A stretch of 64,000 nt of DNA, taken from Pseudomonas sp. GTDB taxonomy: Bacteria > Pseudomonadota > Gammaproteobacteria > Pseudomonadales > Pseudomonadaceae. The position numbers and the translations under genes were made by a program. Positions 34,316 through 43,461 of this stretch are shown one piece after another. Positions within the stretch are counted from its first letter, which is position 1. Each line of letters begins with the position of its first letter. The notes below the pieces were generated by a model. The model was not told the DNA's origin. It was given only the letters and a program-made list of their open reading frames with translations, and did no database searches. The DNA is taken from contig JAUSOF010000095.1 of the NCBI GenBank assembly GCA_030656145.1, positions 90,079 to 154,078 on the forward strand, in the 5' to 3' direction.

Positions 34316-34726
34316 GTGGAAGAAGTCATCGAACAACTGCGTGAAATGAACGAACCAGTACCCGTCGCCCTGGAGCTGCCGGAAGAAGAACTGCTGGTGG
34401 AGATCGAAGAGCAGATTCTGATCAACCTGCCGTTCGAGCTGCGCGAGTTCCTGCTCAAGGTCAGCGATGTGGTCTACGGTCGCCTGGAGCCCGTCACCGC
34501 CGCCGACCCGCAATCGCACACCTACCTGCCGGAAGTCGCCTCGGTGGCCTGGTCGCTTGGCGTATCTCGCGAGCTGGTGCCGATCTGCGAAGATCGCGGC
34601 AACTACTACTGTGTCGAGCAAGACGGCACCGTAGTGCTCTGGGAAGGTGACACCGGCGAACAGAGCGAAGAAGAAACCTGGGATTCGGTATGGCACTGGG
34701 TCCGCGACGTCTGGCTGGAAAGCTGA
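34316..34726 (+). CDS. SMI1/KNR4 family protein
   Basis: A 136-residue acidic protein starting at GTG 34316. FELREFLLKVSDVVYGRLEP and GNYYCVEQDGTVVLWEGDTG fit the SMI1/KNR4 fold, which in bacteria often forms immunity proteins or housekeeping adaptors. No toxin gene is adjacent, so an immunity role has no support here. CTGCTGGAGTCCACCCT precedes the start. Confidence 0.8.
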   Translation: MEEVIEQLREMNEPVPVALELPEEELLVEIEEQILINLPFELREFLLKVSDVVYGRLEPVTAADPQSHTYLPEVASVAWSLGVSRELVPICEDRGNYYCVEQDGTVVLWEGDTGEQSEEETWDSVWHWVRDVWLES

Positions 34727-34894
34727 GCGCTTGTAAATAACGCGCGCCGACTGCTTCTGCTTCAACCATCGTGAACCCGGTCGCGGTGGGCGGCGCTCCG
34801 CCCGGAGCACAGCCCACCCGCGATTTTCCCTATGCACTGCCTGCGGCGAGCAGCGCGCGGATCTCTCCGGCTCGCCACAATGCCCGCGGTCTTG

Positions 34895-35578
34895 TCACAA
34901 CCGCTGATCGTTGCGCGGGCTGCTCACGCACCCTGGCACCTCCTGCTCCAGCTGGTTGAGCAGGTACTCGTCAAAATAACTCAAGTCCTGCTCCATTGCG
35001 GCCCGCGCCGCCTTGCCGTCACCTGCTTGCAAGGCCCTGAAGGCCAATTCATGGAAGTCGTTGAGGTGCAGTAACTGACTGTCATCGGAAAACAGCCGGT
35101 TGAAGAACGGCCCGATCTGCAGGCGCAGGGACTCGATCATGCGCAGCAGAATCGGATTGGCGCAGGCGCGATACAGGGTCAGGTGGAACAGGCTGTTGTC
35201 TTGCAGGTAGGCGGCTACATCATGCTGCTCAAGGGCCTGCTCCATGCGCAGGATGCAGCCTTGCAACAAGTCAATGTCGGCGCTACCCAAGCGCGGCGCG
35301 GCAAGTTCGACAGCCAGGCCCTCCAGGCTCCGGCGTACCTGAATGATCTGCCGGAAGCGTTCAGCGGTCATCACCGGTACTCGCACAGAGCGCTGCTGCT
35401 CACCCTCCAGGGCACCCTCGGCGACCAGCCGCTGCAAGACGGCCCGCACCGGCATCGGGCTGGTGCCCCAGGCAGCGGCGAGGTCGCGGATTTTCAGGCG
35501 CTCGCCTGGCTGGAAACGACCGGCCAGCAAGTCGCTGCGAACCCGCTGGTAGAGTTGTTCCTGGAGGTTATCGACCAT
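34895..35578 (-). CDS. GntR-family (FCD) transcriptional regulator
   Basis: A 227-residue regulator with a GntR winged helix (KIRDLAAAWGTSPMPVRAVLQRLVAEGALE) and a helical FCD ligand domain from about residue 85. ATG 35578 has GGGAGAG 10 bases upstream; a GTG at 35596 is the alternative. It faces the class III aminotransferase across 195 bases and probably controls it, as FCD regulators often control adjacent amino or organic acid genes. Confidence 0.9.
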   Translation of the reverse strand: MVDNLQEQLYQRVRSDLLAGRFQPGERLKIRDLAAAWGTSPMPVRAVLQRLVAEGALEGEQQRSVRVPVMTAERFRQIIQVRRSLEGLAVELAAPRLGSADIDLLQGCILRMEQALEQHDVAAYLQDNSLFHLTLYRACANPILLRMIESLRLQIGPFFNRLFSDDSQLLHLNDFHELAFRALQAGDGKAARAAMEQDLSYFDEYLLNQLEQEVPGCVSSPRNDQRL

Positions 35579-35773
35579 CAATGACCGCTCTCCCACTGCC
35601 TGCGCCGCGAACCAGGGCCCCTGGCCCCTGCCACTCAGAATTGCTCATCTCGATCCTTCATTACCATCCCCAGAGTCGCCGGATACTAGCAGACGCCAGT
35701 CGTTGACCCGGCCGTTGACATAGCGGCGGTCAGACACCAAGAATGTTTAAAAAAACGAACGAGGTGTTCACGC

Positions 35774-37165
35774 ATGACCGCCAGTGGCATTTCCGAATCA
35801 GCCATCAGCACCTTCGCGGCCCGCGAGCGGCAGCGCTTCATCGAACAGAACCCAGGATCTGTGGCCCTGGCCGAGCGCGCGCGCCACTCACTGTTCGGCG
35901 GCGTGCCGATGCACTGGATGGCCGATTGGTCGACCCCAAGCCCACTGTTCGTCAGTCGCGCCAAAGGGGCTCGCTTCCATGATATCGACGGTCATGCGTA
36001 CATCGACTTCTGCCTGGGTGACACCGGCAGCATGTTCGGCCACTCGCCAGACCCAATCGCCAAGGCCATTACCGAACAAGGCAATAACGGCCTGACCAGC
36101 ATGTTGCCGGGCGAAGATGCCGTGGTCTGCGGCGAACTGCTGGCCGAACGCTTCGGTCTACCGTACTGGCAGGTCACCGCGACCGCCACCGATGCCAACC
36201 GCTATGTGCTGCGCTGGGCGCGCGGCATCACCGAACGCAAGGTGCTGCTGGTGTTCGACGGCTGCTACCACGGCACAGTCGATGACGTCATGGTGCGCTG
36301 CCACGAGGGCCAGACCCAGCCACGCGCCGGCCTGATCGGCCAGGCCTACGACCTGACCCAGTACAGCCGCGCAATTCCATTCAACGATATAGATGCACTG
36401 GAAGCGGCATTGGCCAAGGGCGATGTCGCCGCGCTGATGTGCGAACCGGCGATGACCAATATCGGCATGGTGCTGCCCGCGCCGGGCTTCCTGGCCAAAT
36501 GCCGTGAACTGACCCGCCAGTACGGGGCACTGCTGATCATCGATGAAACCCACACCATCTCCACCGATATCGGCGGTTGCACCAGGCTGTGGGGCCTTGA
36601 TCCGGACTTCTTCGTACTCGGCAAACCAATTGCCGGCGGCGTGCCCTGCGGCGTGTTCGGTTGCAGCGCAGCAATGGCCGAGGCCATGCAGCTGGCCCGG
36701 CAACGGGCCAATAAAGACAGTCATGGGCACGGCCATAGCGGCATGGGCACCACCCTGTCGGCTAACGCCCTGGCCATGCACTGCATGCGCGCCAACCTGG
36801 AGCAGGTGATGACCCCGGCCGCCTACGCGCACATGCTGCCACTGGCCAAGCGCCTGGCCGATGGCTTCCGAGGCTTGATCGGCAAGCACGACCTGCAATG
36901 GTCGGTGACTGAGCTGGGCGCGCGCTGCGAGTTCCAGTTCTGCCCTGCCCCCCCACGAAACGGTGCCGAAGCCGAGGCGGCCTTCCATGACAGCCTGCAG
37001 ATGGCTCTGCACCTGTACCTGATCAACCGCGGCATCCTGATTACGCCATTCCACAACATGACCCTGTGCTGCCCGCACACCAGCGCGGCAGATGTGGACA
37101 CGCTGATCGCCACCCTCGACACTGCACTGGCCGAGCTGCTGGCGATCCCTGGCGCGCGCGAGTAA
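35774..37165 (+). CDS. Class III aminotransferase (glutamate-1-semialdehyde-like)
   Basis: A 463-residue PLP enzyme. FDGCYHGTVDDVMV, ALLIIDETHTI (PLP ring Asp) and FVLGKPIAGGVPCGVFG (Schiff-base Lys) mark a class III aminotransferase close to the glutamate-1-semialdehyde aminomutase branch. True HemL normally lies elsewhere and is about 430 residues, so this is a paralogue of unknown amine substrate. A GntR regulator is divergent. Confidence 0.85.
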   Translation: MTASGISESAISTFAARERQRFIEQNPGSVALAERARHSLFGGVPMHWMADWSTPSPLFVSRAKGARFHDIDGHAYIDFCLGDTGSMFGHSPDPIAKAITEQGNNGLTSMLPGEDAVVCGELLAERFGLPYWQVTATATDANRYVLRWARGITERKVLLVFDGCYHGTVDDVMVRCHEGQTQPRAGLIGQAYDLTQYSRAIPFNDIDALEAALAKGDVAALMCEPAMTNIGMVLPAPGFLAKCRELTRQYGALLIIDETHTISTDIGGCTRLWGLDPDFFVLGKPIAGGVPCGVFGCSAAMAEAMQLARQRANKDSHGHGHSGMGTTLSANALAMHCMRANLEQVMTPAAYAHMLPLAKRLADGFRGLIGKHDLQWSVTELGARCEFQFCPAPPRNGAEAEAAFHDSLQMALHLYLINRGILITPFHNMTLCCPHTSAADVDTLIATLDTALAELLAIPGARE

Positions 37166-37260
37166 GTCGCAGGCGCTAATCGGGCGTATAAATACAACCA
37201 TGTAGCGACACCCACCCTGTCGGCGTCTACAGTGCTCAGCCCCTGACCAGAGAATCCTCC

Positions 37261-37737
37261 ATGGAACCCGGAAACGCCCAACTGTCGATGACAGTCTTGA
37301 TGACCCCGGACATGGCCAACTTCTCCGGCAATGTCCACGGCGGTACCCTGCTCAAGTACCTCGACGAAGTCGCTTACGCCTGCGCCAGCCGTTATGCCGG
37401 CACCTACGTGGTGACGCTGTCGGTGGATCAGGTGATCTTCCGCGAGCCGGTTCACGTTGGTGAGCTGGTGACGTTCCTTGCCTCGGTCAACTATTGCGGG
37501 CGCACGTCCATGGAGATCGGCATCAAGGTGATCACCGAAAACATCCGCGAGCGCTCGGTGCGGCATACCAATAGCTGCTTCTTCACCATGGTCGCAGTCG
37601 ATCAGGGCGGCAAGCCGATAGCAGTACCGGCGCGCCTGCCGCAGAGCTCCGAGGAACAGCGACGCTTCACCCAGGGCCACCAGCGCCGGATGATTCGCCA
37701 GGAACTGGAGCAGCGCTATCAGGAATTGAAAGGCTAA
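37261..37737 (+). CDS. Acyl-CoA thioesterase (YciA-like hotdog fold)
   Basis: A 158-residue hotdog protein. NFSGNVHGGTLLKYLDEVAYACASRYAG (with Asp catalytic region) and VDQVIFREPVHVGELVTF are typical of acyl-CoA hydrolases of the YciA/ACOT group. It hydrolyses acyl-CoA thioesters; chain preference is unknown. Single gene. Confidence 0.92.
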   Translation: MEPGNAQLSMTVLMTPDMANFSGNVHGGTLLKYLDEVAYACASRYAGTYVVTLSVDQVIFREPVHVGELVTFLASVNYCGRTSMEIGIKVITENIRERSVRHTNSCFFTMVAVDQGGKPIAVPARLPQSSEEQRRFTQGHQRRMIRQELEQRYQELKG

Positions 37738-37840
37738 GGCTGATCGACCGGGCAAGACAGGTCGCGGCCTGACTGGCAGAATGCCGGCGAGCCATGGCCG
37801 GCGTTAACCGCGACCTGCCGTGCCCACCTGGAGCTACGCA

Positions 37841-38230
37841 ATGCTGACCCTCGGTAATATTTTCGTTCTGATGCTGCTGGCCACCGCCGGCGCCTGGGTG
37901 TGGCACGCCCACGGTCTGCGCGAGCGCGCCCTGGCGCAGGTCAAACAGCACTGCGCGAAAGCCGACGTCGAATTGCTCGACGGCAATGTCGCGCTGCGCA
38001 AGATCACTTTCCTGACCGATGCCCGCGGGCGCAAGCGCCTGGCGCGGGTGTATGGCTTCGAGTTCACCGTCACCGGCGAACAACGTCATGTCGGCAGCAT
38101 CGTCATGTTCGGCCCGCAGGTTGGACGCATCGAACTGGCGCCCCATCCGTTCAGGACGCCACCGGCGGAAAACCCTCAGGTCATCGAACTGGAGCGCTGG
38201 CGCTCGGAACATCGTCCGCCACCCGACTGA
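37841..38230 (+). CDS. DUF3301 family membrane-anchored protein
   Basis: A 129-residue protein with one N-terminal membrane helix (about 2-20) ending WVWHAHG, then a soluble domain with CAKADVELLDGNVALRKI and RVYGFEFTVTGEQRHVGSIVM, fitting DUF3301. ATG 37841 has GGAG at 7 bases; an upstream GTG at 37820 is possible. Function unknown. Confidence 0.8.
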   Translation: MLTLGNIFVLMLLATAGAWVWHAHGLRERALAQVKQHCAKADVELLDGNVALRKITFLTDARGRKRLARVYGFEFTVTGEQRHVGSIVMFGPQVGRIELAPHPFRTPPAENPQVIELERWRSEHRPPPD

Positions 38231-38256
38231 GGGACGACCGCCTGGCGGGCACGACG

Positions 38257-39147
38257 TTAGGCATATTCCGGCAGGAGATAATCGCGCACGCGGATGGCGA
38301 TCTCCTCGGGCTGCTCCTGCATGAAGCAGTGCCCGCCAGCCACTACCTGGGCATGAATGTGCGGGTTGCTGGCGCACCAGCGCGCCACCGACTTGGCGAC
38401 AAAGGGGTAGCTGCGCTGTCCGTAAAATACCTGGGTCGGCGTCGTTACCTTGGCCAGCGACGGCCACAGGCGTTTGGGGAAGGAGCCGAAGATTTCCGCC
38501 TCGCGGCTCGGCCGGCACTTCAACTCGACACCGTCGTCACTGTCTTTCAGGGCATGGGCGATATAGGCGTCGAAGGCGTCCTCGTTCCAGCCACGGAACA
38601 TCCCGCGACCATGCAGCGCGGCATGCGCCGCCGCGCGATCGGGCCACTGCGAGCGGCGTTTGCGCGCCTTGCTCGCCAGGGTCGTGCGCTGGCTCAAACC
38701 GACCACGTCGGACAGCGCCATGACCCCGATCATCGCCGGGGTGAACAGCACCGGATCGAGCAGCACGGCGCGCTTAAACAGTTGCGGCTGCTGGGCCAGC
38801 ATCAGGCTGGTCAAGACCCCGCCAAAACTGTGGCCGACGGCGAACAGCGGCACCTCGGCAAAGCGCTTGCGGCCCTCGGCAAACGCTTCCAGCGCCAGTT
38901 CCGCGCTGCGGTTCCAGCCATGGAAGCGCCCGCCATGATCACTCTCGCCATGGCCCTGGGCATCGCACAGCCAGAGGTCGAAATCGGTGGCCAGGCACGC
39001 CAGCAGCGGCTCGTAGACACGACCGCAATAGCCGTTGCCATGCATGAAATGCAGCAGCGGCTTGCCCGAAGGCGGCGAATGCCAGCCGCGCAGGGTAAAG
39101 CCGGCGGAACAGGCGTGGGACCAGGGGAGCAGGTGCATGTCCTTCAT
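38257..39147 (-). CDS. Alpha/beta hydrolase
   Basis: A 296-residue alpha/beta hydrolase. FMHGNGYCGRVYEPLL is the oxyanion region, VGHSFGG the nucleophile elbow with catalytic Ser, and VVAGGHCFMQEQPEE holds the catalytic His. Substrate unknown. It is convergent with the DUF3301 gene. Confidence 0.9.
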   Translation of the reverse strand: MKDMHLLPWSHACSAGFTLRGWHSPPSGKPLLHFMHGNGYCGRVYEPLLACLATDFDLWLCDAQGHGESDHGGRFHGWNRSAELALEAFAEGRKRFAEVPLFAVGHSFGGVLTSLMLAQQPQLFKRAVLLDPVLFTPAMIGVMALSDVVGLSQRTTLASKARKRRSQWPDRAAAHAALHGRGMFRGWNEDAFDAYIAHALKDSDDGVELKCRPSREAEIFGSFPKRLWPSLAKVTTPTQVFYGQRSYPFVAKSVARWCASNPHIHAQVVAGGHCFMQEQPEEIAIRVRDYLLPEYA

Positions 39148-39214
39148 CCATTAGGAAAACCCGCAGAGTCTATCAGCCCGGCACAATCCAGCGGGCGCAG
39201 CCCTGCGTCCTTGC

Positions 39215-40180
39215 TCAATCCAAGCGACAGCGCTGAAAACCAGCCTGCAAGGTCGCCAGCTCCTGCGCCTCGCTAAAAATCAGCTCCAGGCGCGAGTCCT
39301 TGCGCCATTCGCTGTTCTGCCAGTGCAATGGCTGACCGTCGAGGGCGTTGGCCGAAAGCCAACCGGCGTTGGTCTGCAATACCAGCTTGGCGCGACGCCA
39401 GGCCAAGCTGCCGAGCCACTGCTGCACCTGCATCAGCTCGAAGCGCTGGCTCGGGTGCCAGCGCCAGCCGATGCTCCAGCCCTCGGGCTGCGCCTGAACC
39501 TGGCAGATCGGCTCAGTCGGGGTACGCCAGAGCTGCGGCATCGGCGCGGCACCGGCGGGCAGTCCATCCAGGCCCGCACCGACCTCGGCCCGGGCGGCGA
39601 AGCCCGGCAGCTGGCTCAAGGGCAAAGCCCCCTGGGTCGTCCATAGCAGCGGGCGTGCCGGCAGTTGCGCCTGAATCCGCGCCTTGACCCCCTGGTCGAG
39701 ATTCTCGGCCTTGTTCAGCAGCAGCAAGCCGGCACTGCTCAAGGTGGCCTGCTGGCTGTCGGGCAAGGTCTCGCCGGCCGCCAGGGCCATGGCATCGAGC
39801 ACCAGCAGCGGCGCCTGCACCGCGAGCACGCCAAGCCAGGGCGGCTCGCGCAATTGGCGGAGCAGTTCTAGCGGATGACCCAGGCCGGACGGTTCGATCA
39901 GCAGGCGATCCGGCCTGGCCTTGCGCAACAGTCGGCTCAAGCCGACCTGAAACGGCACGCCGTTGACGCAACACAGGCAACCGCCGGCCACTTCGCCCAT
40001 GGCGATGCCGTCGTCGTCCGTCGTCAGCAGGGCGGCATCCAGGCCGACCAGGCCGAACTCGTTGATCAGTACCGCCCAGCGTTCATCTGCCGGGCGCTGG
40101 GCCAGCAGGTGGCGGATCAAGCTGGTCTTGCCAGCACCGAGGGGGCCAGCAATTACATGGGTAGGAATATTCTTGAGCAT
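39215..40180 (-). CDS. COG0523 (CobW/G3E) GTPase, putative zinc metallochaperone, first paralogue
   Basis: A 321-residue G3E GTPase. GPLGAGKTSLIRHLL is Walker A, EVAGGCLCCVNG has the CxCC metal motif (CLCC), and LLLNKAENLD is the NKxD-like base motif. The C-terminal CobW_C domain is present. No Zur-like box is visible in the 315 bases upstream, unlike the two other paralogues. ATG 40180 (MLKNIPTHVIAG) is chosen by family alignment. Its client protein is unknown. Confidence 0.88.
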   Translation of the reverse strand: MLKNIPTHVIAGPLGAGKTSLIRHLLAQRPADERWAVLINEFGLVGLDAALLTTDDDGIAMGEVAGGCLCCVNGVPFQVGLSRLLRKARPDRLLIEPSGLGHPLELLRQLREPPWLGVLAVQAPLLVLDAMALAAGETLPDSQQATLSSAGLLLLNKAENLDQGVKARIQAQLPARPLLWTTQGALPLSQLPGFAARAEVGAGLDGLPAGAAPMPQLWRTPTEPICQVQAQPEGWSIGWRWHPSQRFELMQVQQWLGSLAWRRAKLVLQTNAGWLSANALDGQPLHWQNSEWRKDSRLELIFSEAQELATLQAGFQRCRLD

Positions 40181-40495
40181 GGGCCTATGGTGCGGTTGGG
40201 TGATCAATCAGGAAAGCGTTTTGCGAGCGGCGTGGCAACTGGGCAACTATCCGAAGGAGGTCGCCCGCCGTCTTCAACGCCGCGCTGTCGCGCAGCAAAC
40301 TGGAGGCAATGGCGTCTGTCGGCTGGTGGGTACCTGTAGGAGCGGCGGGGACGCCCAGCCCCATGGCCGCGATCGCTTTCGCGGGCATGCCCCGCTCCTA
40401 CAGGTTAACCCCTGCCAGCTTCCAGAGTTGCACCATGCAGACCGCATAAAGGCCTCGTGCTAGAGTCGCCGCTACAGTCATCTGGAGTTCACTCG
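40181..40495. other. Gap with a REP-type repeat pair
   Basis: 315 bases between two divergent genes. It holds an inverted pair of Pseudomonas REP-like sequences (40333-40404) and otherwise nothing I recognise. No Zur-like box is visible. Confidence 0.5.
40333..40404. repeat. Inverted REP-type pair
   Basis: CCTGTAGGAGCGGCGGGG opens and CCCCGCTCCTACAGG closes the 72-base element, with GCCGCGATCGC and CGCGGGCATG inside. This is the familiar Pseudomonas REP arrangement of two facing copies. Confidence 0.85.
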
Positions 40496-40849
40496 ATGCG
40501 TCGTTTCGCACTGCTGGCGCTCTGCGCCCTGTCCTCCCTGGCCTGGGGCGAGGCCTGCGTAATCCATAGCCAGGCCGAACGCCTGGACATCAAGGTCTGC
40601 CAGCAAAATCGCAGCATCCCGCCGAACCTGTTCCGCAGCGGCTTCTGCCAACCGCAACTGAAGGGCCAGAAAGTCGAAGTTGCCTTCGTCGAGCAATGCC
40701 CGATCGGCGCCTACGGTGTGTGTCGCAACGCTCAAGTCAGCGGCATGCCTTACCAGCAGGACATCCACTATTACGGGGTCGCCAGCGACGCGGCCTACCT
40801 CAAGCCTTACTGCGAACGGCAGAGCAGAGGCGTATGGATGGCGCGGTAG
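40496..40849 (+). CDS. Small secreted cysteine-rich protein
   Basis: A 117-residue protein with signal peptide MRRFALLALCALSSLAWG and a mature part with seven or so cysteines (ACVIHS, KVCQQN, GFCQP, EQCPIG, GVCRN, PYCER). Paired cysteines suggest disulfides in the periplasm. It resembles small Pseudomonas proteins that databases sometimes label as NADH:ubiquinone oxidoreductase; nothing here supports that. CTGGAGTTCACTCG precedes ATG 40496. Confidence 0.75.
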   Translation: MRRFALLALCALSSLAWGEACVIHSQAERLDIKVCQQNRSIPPNLFRSGFCQPQLKGQKVEVAFVEQCPIGAYGVCRNAQVSGMPYQQDIHYYGVASDAAYLKPYCERQSRGVWMAR

Positions 40850-40954
40850 GGCAGCGGTGCGGTGCGGTGATCAAACTCATGATCGCCACGTAACCCATAT
40901 GGATACTGGCCTTGTGTGTTTCAAACAGCGCGAAACTACACAAGCCACGCCCAG

Positions 40955-40975
40955 GTAGGGTGCGCCATGCGCACC
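40955..40975. repeat. 21-bp dispersed palindromic extragenic element, copy 4 (inverted)
   Basis: GTAG-GGTGCG-CCATG-CGCACC, the reverse complement of the other three copies. It lies between the secreted protein gene and the 3' end of the DUF1826 gene. Confidence 0.8.
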
Positions 40976-41051
40976 GACAACACCTCGATTGCCCGCCGGC
41001 GCGCACAGCCTAGGCGGCCCCGCTCACACTACACGAGCCGTACACCCGGCA

Positions 41052-41789
41052 TCACGCCAGCCAATCCAGCGTCAGCAACAGCCGGCGCTCGCCAGCTGGC
41101 GGTTGCGGCGAACGGTGGATCAACCCACCGCCCTCGTTGCCGAGCCATTTCTCGCCTTTGGCCAACAACACATGGCCGGTCTCGGCACGTTCAATCAAGG
41201 CCGCATCCACCGGTTCGGCCGCCGGATCGCCGAGGCGATGACGCGCCATAACGCCCTCACGCAGCCACTGGCTGCCAATCCCGGCATAGCTGGTAATCAG
41301 TCGTAGCGGCACATGGTCGACGTGAAAGCGCGGGCACATGGCCTTATCCAGCACGCGCAGACGCACGCCGATGCGCCTGGCGTCGAGCAGGCAGGCAAAG
41401 GCGTCCACCAACCAGCTGACATCGGCGATAAAAGCCGCGTGGCCGGGCAGCTCGCTGTAGCCCTGAAGCAAGTCGCCAAGATCCACACTGCTTGGCGCAT
41501 CGGCCAACTCCAGCACCCTAGAATCTGCCAGCGGTTCGCCCCGAGCCAGTAACTGCTCGGTAAAAACGCTGATCGCTGGCGCTAACCGACGCTGCCAGAC
41601 GGCCAGGTTGACATGCTCGTTGAGCACCTCGCAGAACACCTCGACCTGCTCGCCAGCGACCTGCTGCAACGGCTGCTTGACGGGCATACCCGCTGCCCTC
41701 ATCCGACGCAGCGCGCCACCGCCTCCCTGAGGAAGAAGGACATAGGGATGGCGGCGCGGCGCGACTTTCACGTTGGTCGGCGCAAGCAT
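41052..41789 (-). CDS. DUF1826 protein of the zinc-starvation island
   Basis: A 245-residue DUF1826 protein. DFLQGYSELPGHAAFIADVSWLVDAF-like text (read from 41400-41480), CPRFHVDHVPLRLITSYAG and the ending HRSPQPPAGERRLLLTLDWL are the conserved blocks; the His/Asp cluster FHVDHVP suggests an iron/2OG-type or other metal site, which is inference. Its ATG shares one base with the zigA stop (TGATG), so it is translated with zigA. DUF1826 genes often accompany COG0523 GTPases in Zur regulons. Confidence 0.85.
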   Translation of the reverse strand: MLAPTNVKVAPRRHPYVLLPQGGGGALRRMRAAGMPVKQPLQQVAGEQVEVFCEVLNEHVNLAVWQRRLAPAISVFTEQLLARGEPLADSRVLELADAPSSVDLGDLLQGYSELPGHAAFIADVSWLVDAFACLLDARRIGVRLRVLDKAMCPRFHVDHVPLRLITSYAGIGSQWLREGVMARHRLGDPAAEPVDAALIERAETGHVLLAKGEKWLGNEGGGLIHRSPQPPAGERRLLLTLDWLA

Positions 41790-42997
41790 CAGGCCGCCTC
41801 CTCCTCGACCCAGGGGCCGAACGGGTCGGGCAGCGCCAGCCAGGCATCCACGCCCAGGGCCATTTCTGCATCGTCCAGCAGGCAAGCGTCCAGCTCGGCG
41901 GTCAGTTGCGTGAAGTCGATGTTCTGGCCGATAAACACCAGCTCCTGGCGGCAGTCGCCGCTCTGCTCCTCCCAGTTCTTCATGATCGCCTGCAGGCCTT
42001 CGTCATCTGTCGGCCACTGGCTCTTGGGCACGAAGCGCCACCAGCGCCCGGCAAATCCATGACGCATCAAGCCGCCGGCCTGGGACCAGCTACCCGCTTC
42101 CTGATATTTGCTGGCCAGCCAGAAGAAACCCTTGGAGCGCAGCAGGCGGCCATTGGTCCATTCACGGTTGATAAAAGCGAAGAAGCGCTCGGGATGAAAT
42201 GGGCGGCGCGCACGGTAGGCGCTGGAAGCGATACCGTATTCCTCAGTCTCGGGGATGTGCTCACCGCGCAGCTCCTTCAGCCAGCCCGGCGCCTCGGCCG
42301 CGCGGGCGAAGTCGAAGCGGCCGGTGTCGAGGATCTTGGCCAGCGGCACCGCGCCCATGGCCATCGGCAGGATCTCGGCATGGGTGTTGAGACCCTGGAG
42401 AATGGCGATCAACTCCTCACGCTCATGGCTGCTGATCAGGTCGATCTTGCTGACCAGGATCACATCGGCGAACTCCACCTGCTCGATCAGCAGGTCGGTG
42501 ATCGAGCGCTCGTCGTCCTCGCCGAGGGTTTCGCCGCGGCTGGCCAGGCTCTCGGCCTCGTGGAAGTCGCGCAGAAAGTTGACCCCGTCGACCACCGTCA
42601 CCATGGTGTCCAGGCGCGCCAGATCGGCCAGGCTCTGGCCATCCTCGCCACGGAAGGTAAAGGTCTCAGCCACCGGCAGCGGTTCGGAAATACCGGTCGA
42701 CTCGATCAGCAGGTAGTCGAAGCGGCCTTCACCGGCCAGCCGGCTGACTTCCTCCAGCAAGTCCTCGCGCAGGGTGCAGCAGATGCAGCCATTGCTCATC
42801 TCGATGAGTTTCTCTTCGGCGCGGTTGAGGCTGACATCGCGCTGCACTTCGCTGCCATCGATATTGATCTCGCTCATATCGTTGACGATCACCGCGACCT
42901 TGAGGCCCTCGCGGTTCTTCAGAATGTAGTTGAGCAGGGTGCTCTTGCCGGCACCGAGAAAACCGGACAGTACGGTTACGGGAAGACGATTGGACAT
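41789..42997 (-). CDS. zigA: Zinc-starvation GTPase ZigA (COG0523)
   Basis: A 402-residue G3E GTPase. SGFLGAGKSTLLNYIL is Walker A, EMSNGCICCTLREDLL contains the CICC metal motif, LLIESTGISEPLPVAETF follows, and SKIDL is the NKxD-type motif. The CobW_C domain is in the last third. ZigA-type GTPases are zinc metallochaperones made when zinc is short. The gene lies 4 bases after dksA2 and overlaps the DUF1826 gene, in the operon leaving the Zur box at 43462-43474. Confidence 0.94.
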   Translation of the reverse strand: MSNRLPVTVLSGFLGAGKSTLLNYILKNREGLKVAVIVNDMSEINIDGSEVQRDVSLNRAEEKLIEMSNGCICCTLREDLLEEVSRLAGEGRFDYLLIESTGISEPLPVAETFTFRGEDGQSLADLARLDTMVTVVDGVNFLRDFHEAESLASRGETLGEDDERSITDLLIEQVEFADVILVSKIDLISSHEREELIAILQGLNTHAEILPMAMGAVPLAKILDTGRFDFARAAEAPGWLKELRGEHIPETEEYGIASSAYRARRPFHPERFFAFINREWTNGRLLRSKGFFWLASKYQEAGSWSQAGGLMRHGFAGRWWRFVPKSQWPTDDEGLQAIMKNWEEQSGDCRQELVFIGQNIDFTQLTAELDACLLDDAEMALGVDAWLALPDPFGPWVEEEAA

Positions 42998-43001
42998 GGT
43001 T

Positions 43002-43430
43002 TCAGGCTCCATCAGTGTGACGCAGATGCTTTTCGCGTTGTTCTTGGCGCTCTTTGGCCTCGATGCACAGGCTGGCGGTGGGCCGCAGCAGCAGCCGCCT
43101 GAGGCCGATGGCCTCAGCGGTTTCGAGGCACCAGCCGTACTCGTCGCGGGCCAGGCGATCGAGGGCTTCGTCGATCTTGTCGAGCAGCTTCTTTTCCCGC
43201 TCCAGCAGGCGCAGTTGCCACTGCCGCTGTTCCTCGGCGCTGCCGATATCGGCCGGGTCGCTGCTGATTTCACGCTCGCGCAGAGCCTCGAACTCCTCGG
43301 CGATGCGCGCCTGCAGTTCAGCGCGCTGGCTTAGCAGCAGAGCGCGGAAGAACTGCTGCTGGTCGTCATTCATGTAGTCATCGGCCGGCTGGGCGAGCAG
43401 CTCGGCTTCGGTAAGCAGGGTCAAGGTCAT
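43002..43430 (-). CDS. dksA2: DksA2, zinc-independent DksA paralogue
   Basis: A 142-residue DksA-fold protein with the coiled-coil region (about 25-100) and C-terminal globular part. The four zinc cysteines of DksA (CxxC...CxxC) are replaced: WCLETAEAIG gives CxxT and LCIEAKER gives CxxA. This is exactly the DksA2 pattern known from P. aeruginosa, where the protein replaces DksA in zinc starvation. It helps ppGpp control RNA polymerase. First gene of the leftward operon from the Zur box. No strong ribosome site precedes ATG 43430. Confidence 0.95.
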   Translation of the reverse strand: MTLTLLTEAELLAQPADDYMNDDQQQFFRALLLSQRAELQARIAEEFEALREREISSDPADIGSAEEQRQWQLRLLEREKKLLDKIDEALDRLARDEYGWCLETAEAIGLRRLLLRPTASLCIEAKERQEQREKHLRHTDGA

Positions 43431-43461
43431 GGTTCGAATTCACTGGCGTGGCGCTTCAATT

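Noticed and set aside
43431..43441. GGTTCGAATTC, like a tRNA T-loop, next to dksA2
   Set aside because: No acceptor, D or anticodon arms fit on either side; it is promoter sequence.
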